DNA of 64,000 nucleotides from Paracoccus aminovorans (GTDB lineage: Bacteria; Pseudomonadota; Alphaproteobacteria; Rhodobacterales; Rhodobacteraceae), in the NCBI RefSeq assembly GCF_001546115.1, contig NZ_KQ955210.1, positions 276,955 through 340,954 on the forward strand. The letters run 5' to 3'. A model generated the notes under the pieces. The model had not been told where the DNA came from. It saw only the letters and a list, made by a program, of their open reading frames with translations, and searched no databases. Positions 57,882-64,000 of this stretch are shown here, piece after piece (within the stretch, counting starts at the first letter, position 1; each line of letters starts with the position of its first letter). The translations under genes and the position numbers were made by a program.

Positions 57882-58150
57882 TGCTGCTGGCCGGCCATCC
57901 GTTCGTCGCGGCGTTCTGCGCGGTCCTCTGGGGCGTGCTGGCCTGCCTGCTGCCCTTCGTGCGGCTGCGCTGGCGCCATGCCGCACTGTGGACGCTGGTG
58001 CTGTGCGGCGTGCCGGTGCTGGGCTGGCTGACTTATCTCTGCGGCCCGGGCTTCGGCGTGCTGTTCCTGTCGCTGGGCCTGTCGCTGCTGGTCTGGCCCC
58101 CGTTCGAGACCCGCCGCCGCCGGGCCGTGGCGCAGCGGGGCTTGCGCTAG
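57878..58150 (+). CDS. DUF2484 small membrane protein
   Basis: 90 residues with about three hydrophobic helices ([56 protein letters not shown]). DUF2484 proteins sit between murC and murB in Rhodobacteraceae; their role is unknown. Here the start overlaps murC as usual, but murB does not follow, so the cluster is broken after this gene. Confidence 0.85.
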   Translation: MMLLAGHPFVAAFCAVLWGVLACLLPFVRLRWRHAALWTLVLCGVPVLGWLTYLCGPGFGVLFLSLGLSLLVWPPFETRRRRAVAQRGLR

Positions 58151-58155
58151 CGACG

Positions 58156-58329
58156 GTGGCGCTGACCGCCGGCATCGGCGCGATCCGCGCCGCCGCGCGC
58201 AGCTGGGCGCCGCTCACGCTGCTGCTCGGCTCGGCCGGCGCCTGCTCTCTGATCGGCGAAAGCAAGACCGCGGACCCGATCCGTCCACCGCCAACCGCGC
58301 ATTGGGATGTCTGGCAGCTGGCGCAGTAG
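58156..58329 (+). CDS. Possible short secreted protein, doubtful
   Basis: 57 codons from GTG 58156: VALTAGIGAIRAAARSWAPL, then a hydrophobic stretch ending SAGACSL that might be a lipobox, and a polar tail PPPTAHWDVWQLAQ. GC-rich like the core. It follows DUF2484 by five bases and could be a genuine small gene of the cluster or unselected sequence. Confidence 0.3.
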   Translation: MALTAGIGAIRAAARSWAPLTLLLGSAGACSLIGESKTADPIRPPPTAHWDVWQLAQ

Positions 58330-58989
58330 CGGCGCTGGCGGCGGTGCTTGCGCGATGGAGTAGGGGAGGCACCGAAAAACGATCTTCAGAAATCGGTAGA
58401 GCGCTTCCACCGCGAGTTCGATGCTTTGAGAAGAGGCAGCGGAACTTGCGTTTCCGTCTGCCATGCGATTCCTGCCTGCCATCCGCTATCTGTCTTTCAG
58501 AGACGGAACGGCATGCGGTAATTTTTGACGGCAGGACTTGTGCTTGCCAAAAAGTTGATGTCGCAACACTGCTAACTGCGGCTGAAGCCCCCGTGCTATC
58601 GCCTTCCTGGCATCCGTCCGAAAACCCGCCCAATCAAGATGGCAGGTCAGATGTGCGACGCGATGATCAACCCCGGCGGGGCCGGTGCAATGGGTGTAGC
58701 GCAGTTCTAGCTTTTTAATGCCGGGCCCGGCGGAGACAGCACGCCGATGGTGGAGGATATCCGGCAGATCAAGTCTAAAGATACTGGACCTTGGCAGAAG
58801 GCGGGGAATCTTGCGCTCCCTGTAGTTTTGCCCGTCAGGCCGACGAGAATCGGCAAGCCTGCGGCCCGATGTTGCTCAACTCTTTCTGGGTTGAATGGTA
58901 TCGGCGGGTCCTCGAGGGCCATCCCCCGAACTGGCCTCTGCTTCGCGATGTCGCGCTGATCGACGACGCGGTTTGGCAGGTGGGCGGCG
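58330..58989. other. Gene-poor junction before the IS island
   Basis: 660 bases, less GC-rich than the core, with only short open frames on either strand. None has recognisable homology or a good ribosome site. It appears to be fragmented or foreign DNA between the truncated dcw cluster and the aldehyde dehydrogenase remnant. Confidence 0.5.
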
Positions 58990-59131
58990 TTCGCTGATCG
59001 AAGAGGCGGCGAGTTGTGGCTCGCCCGTGGTCCGGCAGGAGGCGGGCGACCCGCCCAGGCAGGGCAGCTTCCTGGCGCCGACCCTGACCGATGTGCCCTC
59101 TCATGCGCGGATCATCAACGAGGGGCTGGAG
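58990..59131 (+). pseudogene. Aldehyde dehydrogenase fragment
   Basis: About 45 codons reading SLIEEAASCGSPVVRQEAGD, then GSFLAPTLTDVPSHARIINE. This matches the stretch of ALDH proteins just before the conserved EEIFGPV segment. The fragment ends at the left end of the IS3 element, and no other part of the gene is in the window on either side. Confidence 0.6.
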
Positions 59132-59192
59132 TGCCCCCACTGAAGTGGTCCACCCACTGGGATAGAAATATCCTGTTCAGGAGGACCATCAG

Positions 59193-59471
59193 ATGGCAGG
59201 CAAGCGAGACAAACCGGAAGACATCGTTCTGAAGCTTCGACAGATTGAAGTGCTTCATGGACAGGGCATGGCAATTTCCGACGCGGTGCGGCCGATCGGC
59301 GTGACCGAGCCGACGTATTATCGCTGGCGCAAGCAGTATGGCGGCATGAACCGGGATCAGCTGAAGCGGCTCAAGGAGCTTGAGGCGGAGAGCCAGCGGT
59401 TGCGGCGCGCGGTGTCAGATCTGATCTTGGACAAGATGATCCTGAGCGAGGCTGCACGGGGAAACTTCTAA
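59193..59471 (+). CDS. IS3 transposase OrfA
   Basis: 92 residues with CAGGAGG upstream. A helix-turn-helix DNA-binding protein: KPEDIVLKLRQIEVLHGQGM, then VTEPTYYRWRKQYGGM, followed by a leucine-zipper-like helix LKELEAESQRLRRAVSDLILD. OrfB follows in the -1 frame, as expected for programmed frameshifting in this family. Confidence 0.9.
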   Translation: MAGKRDKPEDIVLKLRQIEVLHGQGMAISDAVRPIGVTEPTYYRWRKQYGGMNRDQLKRLKELEAESQRLRRAVSDLILDKMILSEAARGNF

Positions 59472-59503
59472 GCCCTTCGCGCCGTCGCTAGTGCATTGAC
59501 CAT

Positions 59504-60319
59504 GTGCGGCAGGCGCTCGGCATATCCGAGCGCCGCGCCTGCCGCATCCTCGGGCAGCACCGCTCGACGCAACGCAAGGTTCCTTGCGGCGCCCCGGACG
59601 AAGAACGGCTGACGGAAGACATCATCACGCTCGCTCGCACCTACGGGCGATATGGCTATCGGATGATCACCGGATTGCTGAACAACGCCGGTTGGCATGT
59701 AAATCATAAACGCGTGGAACGGATATGGCGGCGTGAAGGGCTGAAGGTCCCGCAAAAGCAGGCAAAGAAGGGTCGGCTCTGGTTGAACGACGGGTCCTGC
59801 GTCCGTCTCCGGCCGGAGCACCCGAACCACGTCTGGTCCTATGATTTCGTTCAGGACCGGACACATGACGGACGGCTGTTTCGGACGCTCAATATCATCG
59901 ACGAATTCACGAAGGAGGCGCTGGTGATCCGTGTAAACCGCAGGCTCAATTCCACCGACGTAATCGACGCCCTGACGGATCTGTTCATCTTGCGTGGCCC
60001 GCCTGCGTTCATAAGGTCCGACAATGGCGCGGAATTCATTGCCAAGAAGGTGCAGGGCTGGATCGGCGCAGTTGGTGCCAAGACCGCGTTCATCGAGCCG
60101 GGTTCACCCTGGGAGAACGGGTATTGCGAGAGCTTCAACGCTCGATTCCGCGACGAACTCCTGGATGCAGAAGTCTTCTATTCGCTCAGGGAGGCCCAGA
60201 TCCTCATCGAGCGATGGCGCCGCCACTACAACACTGTCAGGCCGCACAGCTCCCTGGGATACCGCCCACCCGCACCGGAAGCCGTCATCCCAATAGACCA
60301 GCGGCCGACGATGCACTAA
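59504..60319 (+). CDS. IS3 transposase OrfB (DDE integrase domain)
   Basis: 271 residues from GTG 59504; the true product would be an OrfA-OrfB fusion. HTH_21 segment GRYGYRMITGLLNNAGWHVN, then the DDE core: VWSYDFVQDRTHDG (D), FIRSDNGAEFI (D) and SPWENGYCESFNARFRDELLD (E). An in-frame TAG at 59489-59491, in the segment RRR-stop-CIDHV, would end the frameshifted fusion just before this domain, so the copy may be inactive. Confidence 0.88.
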   Translation: MRQALGISERRACRILGQHRSTQRKVPCGAPDEERLTEDIITLARTYGRYGYRMITGLLNNAGWHVNHKRVERIWRREGLKVPQKQAKKGRLWLNDGSCVRLRPEHPNHVWSYDFVQDRTHDGRLFRTLNIIDEFTKEALVIRVNRRLNSTDVIDALTDLFILRGPPAFIRSDNGAEFIAKKVQGWIGAVGAKTAFIEPGSPWENGYCESFNARFRDELLDAEVFYSLREAQILIERWRRHYNTVRPHSSLGYRPPAPEAVIPIDQRPTMH

Positions 60320-60348
60320 CAATCAACCCGGACCACTCGGTGGGGGCA

Positions 60349-60643
60349 GTCCAAAAGCCAAATTTTTCGCGAAGCTCTTGAAGCGGCAGCGGACGTGTGA
60401 ATGATTTTACATCATCAAAGACAAGAGCGTAGCCATAATCCAATCCCTCGAAATACTTGTCGAACAACGGCCGTTCGATAAAGGCTGTGGCTTCAAACTC
60501 AGTCCAAATCTGTTCGACCGGAAGCTTCAGGATATCACGGATCGAAACAGTACCAACTATCGCCTTAACTGGCGAGCTAGAGTAGATATAGGCTAGCGCC
60601 CCGTACGGCGCCGCGACAGGGAAGCGACGGCGCAATACCCACA
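60349..60643 (-). pseudogene. ASCH-domain protein fragment, cut by two IS elements
   Basis: In the minus frame this reads LRRRFPVAAPYGALAYIYSSS, then VGTVSIRDILKLPVEQIW, FDKYFEGLDYGYALVFDDV and PLPLQELREKFGF. This is the pattern of ASCH-type predicted RNA-binding proteins. The N terminus is missing and the sequence is joined in frame to the IS110 transposase. The C terminus stops at the right end of the IS3 element, whose DNA supplies the last 20 codons to a stop at 60285. Confidence 0.65.
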
Positions 60644-61622
60644 TGCGATGCAGAACGGTGGCCAGCTTGCGCGCCAGTGCCACTTTCGCCCGTTTCATGC
60701 CCCGCCGTTTTGCCACGCCTATCGCCCAGGCTTTGAGAGCAGAGAACCTCGAGGCCCGCGTGAGCACGATAGGCGCAGCTTCGTAAAGTGCGGTACGCAC
60801 CATCGTGTCGCCGACCCTGGTAATGCCGCCATCTCGATCGGTCTCGCCCGACTGGTATTTTCCGGGCGTCAGGCCAAAGTAGGCGCCGACGGTGCGGGAT
60901 CTGGAAAACCGCCCCGGGTCATCGACCGCCGAGCGATAGGTCAACGCCACCAGAGCTCCGACGCCGGGCACGCTCGTCAGCCGCCGGCAAACAGGATCGG
61001 CCCGGGAGATCTTCAGCATCTCGCGATGCAGCCGGGTGAATTCCGCCCACAAGGCAGCCCGCGCTTTCAGCATCGCGCCGATCACCGGTGCCAGCATGTC
61101 GTGACCCTCGACGAGATCACGAATGCGGGCCTCGAAACGCCCGCGGCTGACCTCGCCGACCTTGAGGCCGTAGCCGCGCAGAATGCCGCGAATGCTGAAT
61201 TCGACATCGCGCAGCTTGGCCTGCAGCAGCTTGCGGCCGACCAGAAGCGCCCGCACGGCCTGGGCATCCGCAGACTTTGCATGAACAGGACGAAACCAGC
61301 CCATGCGCAGCAATTGCGCGATCCCGCGTGCGTCCTTGCGATCGGTCTTCACGGTCATCGCCGACAATGCCGCCTTCACATGCCGCGTTTCCAGCAGCAC
61401 CACCTCGAAGCCTGCCCTGATCAGACCATCACGCAGCCATTGCGACAGGGGACCCGCTTCGAGACCGATCCTGACCACCGGAAAGCCGAGCTCGGCAAAG
61501 TGCCGCGACAGGGCTTCCGGCGCGCTCGCCACTTTCGTCTCCCGGGTGATCTTTCCTGAACTGTCCACCACGCAAACACTGCTCTGTTCCAGAGACACGT
61601 CAATTCCTGCATAGTAGTCCAT
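60644..61622 (-). CDS. IS110-family transposase, fused at its end to the ASCH fragment
   Basis: About 326 residues of transposase from ATG 61622 (MDYYAGIDVSLEQSSV). DEDD-type RuvC fold residues lie in AGIDVS, TDRKDARGIAQLL and neighbours; the transposase_20 segment reads LTSVPGVGALVALTYRSA and YFGLTPGKYQSGETDRDGG. The reading frame does not stop at the usual C terminus after LHRMWV but continues through the ASCH remnant and IS3 end to 60285, giving a 445-codon chimera. The element ends are not clear. Confidence 0.85.
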
Positions 61623-61731
61623 GGCCGTTCCTCGCCTGATGCTTGGGGCCGACATCATCGTCGGACCCCGTTTCAACATCATCACTCCGAGGGACAGCCA
61701 CCTTCATGGCGATCGGAACAGCGCGGGCCCA

Positions 61732-62080
61732 TTACGGTATATAGGCCGGGCGCATCTGGCCGGCCAGGATCACCACCGCGCCCAGGATGCACAGCCCGCC
61801 GCCCAGCAGGTCCCAGCGGCTGGGCGCCTGGCCCTCGGTCAGCCACAGCCAGGCCAGCGAGGCCGCGACATAGATCCCGCCATAGGCGGCATAGGCGCGG
61901 CCGGCGAAATCGACCTGCACCCGGGTCAGCAGCCAGGCGAACAGCGCCAGCGAGGCCATGCCTGGCAGCCAGCCACCAGGCCGAGCGGCCCAGCCGCAGC
62001 CAGGCCCAGAAGGCGAAGCAGCCGGCGATCTCGGCCAGCGCCGCCAGCCCGTAGAAAGCCAGCGGCGCGGCCAGGGTCAC
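61732..62080 (-). pseudogene. YnfA/UPF0060 membrane protein, frameshifted
   Basis: GTG 62080 overlaps the parE stop (GTGA). The first frame reads [20 protein letters not shown] to GRSAWWL; an extra G near 61968 then shifts to [20 protein letters not shown] and the frame ends PAYIP at 61732. Repaired, it is a normal UPF0060 protein of about 115 residues with four helices. It adjoins the IS110 copy. Function of the family is unknown (weak drug-efflux similarity). Confidence 0.8.
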
Positions 62081-64000
62081 AGGTCCAGTTCCTCGGCGTC
62101 GGCGAATTGCGCGTTTTCCTGGATGAACTGGAAACGCAGCTCGGGCTTCTTGCCCATCAGCCGCTCGACCAGGTCCGAGGTCTCGCCGCCCTCTTCCTCG
62201 TCGATCGAGACCCGGATCAGCTTGCGCGTCCTGGGGTTCATCGTGGTGTCCTTCAGGTCCTTGGCGTCCATCTCGCCCAGGCCCTTGAAGCGTTGCACGT
62301 CGATCTTGCCCTTGCCGCCCAGGCCCTTGGCGAGCCAGAGCTCCTTCTCGGCATCGTCGGCGACATAGATGCGATGCGCCCCCTGGGTCAGCCGGTAAAG
62401 CGGCGGACAGGCCAGATACAGGTGGCCCTTGTCGATCAGAGGCCGCATCTGCGTGAAGAAGAAGGTCATCAGCAGCGAGGCGATATGGGCGCCGTCCACG
62501 TCGGCATCGGTCATGATGATGATCTTGTCGTAGCGCAGGTCCTCGACGTTGAACTTGGACCCCATGGCGACGCCGAGCGCCTGGCACAGGTCGCTGATCT
62601 CCTGGTTCGAGCCCAGCTTGGAACTGGCGGCGCCCAGCACGTTCAGGATCTTGCCGCGCAGGGGCAGCAGCGCCTGGGTCTGGCGTTCGCGCGCCATCTT
62701 GGCGCTGCCGCCGGCCGAGTCGCCCTCGACGATGAAAAGCTCGGTGCCTTCGCGGTTGGTGGCCGAGCAATCGACCAGCTTGCCGGGCAGGCGCAGCTTC
62801 TTGGTGGCCGATTTGCGGGCGGTTTCCTTTTCCTGGCGGCGGCGCAGCCGCTCCTCGGCCCGCAGCACCAGGAAGTCCAGGATGGCGCCGGCGGATTTCG
62901 TGTCCGCCGCCAGCCAGTTGTCGAAATGGTCGCGCACCGCGCCCTCGACCAGCCGGGCGGCCTCGACCGTGGCCAGGCGGTCCTTGGTCTGGCCGACGAA
63001 TTCCGGCTCGCGGATGAAGCAACTGACCAGCGCGCAGCCGCCGGTCAAGAGGTCGTCGCGGGTGATCTGCGCCGCCTTCTTGTTGCTGACCCGCTCGCCA
63101 TAGGCGCGGATGCCCTTCAGGATCGCCGACCAGAAGCCGGCCTCATGCGTGCCGCCCTCGGGCGTGGGCACGGTGTTGCAATAGCTCTGGATGAAACCGT
63201 CGCGCGAGGGCGTCCAGTTGATCGCCCAATCGACCTTGCCGGGGACGCCGAACTTCTCCTTGTAGTCCACGCTGCCGGCAAAGGGCCGGTCGGCATAGGT
63301 CGAGGCGCCGGTCAGCTGTTCGTTCAGGTAGTCGGCCAGCCCGCCCGGGAAATGGAACACCGCCTCCTGCGGCGTCTCGCCATCGTCGATCTCGGACTTC
63401 CAGCGGATCTCGACGCCCGAGAACAGATAGGCCTTGGATTTCACCATGCGGATCAGCCGCGCCGGCTTGAAGCGGTGGTGGCCGAAGATCTGCTCGTCGG
63501 CGTGGAAGGTCACGGTGGTGCCGCGCCGGTTCGGGGCGGCGCCGACCTTTTCGACCGGGCCCAGCGGGATGCCGCGCGAGAAACTCTGCTGGAACAGCTC
63601 CTTGTTGCGGGCGACCTGCACCACCATGCTGTCGGAAAGCGCGTTGACGACCGAGGCGCCGACGCCGTGCAACCCGCCCGAGGTCTGATAGGCGTCGCCC
63701 GAGAACTTGCCGCCGGCATGCAGCGTGCACAGGATCACCTCGAGCGCCGACTTGCCGGGGAATTTCGGATGCGGGTCGATCGGGATGCCGCGGCCGTTGT
63801 CGCGGATCACCACGCTGAAATCCGCCAGCAGCTCGACCTCGATGCGGCTGGCATGGCCGGCGACGGCCTCGTCCATCGAGTTGTCGAGGATCTCGGCCAC
63901 CAGATGGTGCAGCGCGCGTTCGTCGGTGCCGCCGATATACATGCCCGGGCGCTTGCGGACGGGTTCCAGCCCTTCCAGCACCTCGATGGACGCGGCGGAA
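62077..64000 (-). CDS. parE: DNA topoisomerase IV subunit B (ParE), 5' end outside window
   Basis: About 640 residues are present; the frame runs off the right edge. The GHKL ATPase part has [31 protein letters not shown] and [15 protein letters not shown]. The TOPRIM part has [30 protein letters not shown] and [30 protein letters not shown] and the overall length point to ParE rather than GyrB. It decatenates daughter chromosomes with ParC. Its stop overlaps ynfA. Confidence 0.93.
   Translation of the reverse strand, partial: SAASIEVLEGLEPVRKRPGMYIGGTDERALHHLVAEILDNSMDEAVAGHASRIEVELLADFSVVIRDNGRGIPIDPHPKFPGKSALEVILCTLHAGGKFSGDAYQTSGGLHGVGASVVNALSDSMVVQVARNKELFQQSFSRGIPLGPVEKVGAAPNRRGTTVTFHADEQIFGHHRFKPARLIRMVKSKAYLFSGVEIRWKSEIDDGETPQEAVFHFPGGLADYLNEQLTGASTYADRPFAGSVDYKEKFGVPGKVDWAINWTPSRDGFIQSYCNTVPTPEGGTHEAGFWSAILKGIRAYGERVSNKKAAQITRDDLLTGGCALVSCFIREPEFVGQTKDRLATVEAARLVEGAVRDHFDNWLAADTKSAGAILDFLVLRAEERLRRRQEKETARKSATKKLRLPGKLVDCSATNREGTELFIVEGDSAGGSAKMARERQTQALLPLRGKILNVLGAASSKLGSNQEISDLCQALGVAMGSKFNVEDLRYDKIIIMTDADVDGAHIASLLMTFFFTQMRPLIDKGHLYLACPPLYRLTQGAHRIYVADDAEKELWLAKGLGGKGKIDVQRFKGLGEMDAKDLKDTTMNPRTRKLIRVSIDEEEGGETSDLVERLMGKKPELRFQFIQENAQFADAEELDL

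Larger units (their letters stand above)
59132..60348 (+). mobile_element. IS3-family insertion sequence (IS407-like)
   Basis: 1,217 bases with ends TGCCCCCACTGAAGTGGTCC and, inverted, TGCCCCCACCGAGTGGTCC. It begins TG and ends CA, as IS3 elements do, and carries orfA and orfB. The three bases outside each end (GAG and GTC) differ, so there is no target duplication and the flanks have been rearranged. Confidence 0.88.

Noticed and set aside
58302..58718. 138-codon open frame before the IS island
   Set aside because: No homology, no ribosome site and a shift in composition midway. It looks like fragmentary DNA.

Overview
The window is GC-rich (roughly two-thirds G+C), densely packed alphaproteobacterial chromosome, most consistent with Rhodobacteraceae and probably Paracoccus. 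The evidence is the gene set and order: rpsT-dnaA-dnaN-recF, chpT, a PTS-Ntr cluster with a short HPr kinase, DUF2484 inside a dcw cluster, UPF0314, methylsuccinyl-CoA dehydrogenase of the ethylmalonyl-CoA pathway, ornithine-lipid genes olsBA, and a circularly permuted two-piece tmRNA whose tag reads ANDNRAPVALAA. No database search was possible, so the genus is an inference.

Layout. 1-6 kb: the end of an SbmA/YddA-like ABC transporter, then a glucan-degradation block (GH3 beta-glucosidase, GH144-like endoglucanase, GH15-like enzyme, alpha/beta hydrolase). 6-14 kb: rnr, a UPF0314 membrane protein, pckA, the hprK-rapZ-EIIA-HPr regulatory cluster, a TetR regulator and a DUF2852 membrane protein. 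14-24 kb: gshA, dapE with small partners, a TauE permease, mcd, two META-domain lipoproteins, recO and adenine deaminase. 24-34 kb: recF, dnaN, dnaA, rpsT, an enoyl-CoA hydratase, a FAH-family hydrolase, mutM, ubiE, ubiB and a YmdB-type phosphodiesterase. 34-41 kb: an SLC13 transporter, olsB-olsA, DUF3553/chpT, an alpha/beta hydrolase with proA, and ssrA.

Two accessory regions break this core. From about 41.6 to 47.85 kb lies a decayed integrative element or mini-prophage. It holds a twice-frameshifted P4-type integrase fused to a RepA-like ATPase tail, a terminase fragment, a three-times frameshifted portal gene and several small genes, with a candidate direct repeat at its ends. Its left end abuts the ssrA promoter. 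From about 58.3 to 61.7 kb an IS island (IS3 plus an IS110 transposase fused to an ASCH-domain remnant) follows ftsW-murG-murC-DUF2484 where murB would be expected, and joins onto a frameshifted ynfA and parE.

Between them (48-54 kb) are an orphan polyamine-type binding protein, a tightly overlapped operon of an uncharacterised ATPase, metA, ppk2 and a TPM-domain protein, and a TerC gene behind a structured leader. A short repeat, GGGTATTT-N(6-7)-CAAAGAAGG, recurs at six intergenic sites, twice as a large inverted repeat. No CRISPR array, tRNA, rRNA or recognisable replication origin was seen.
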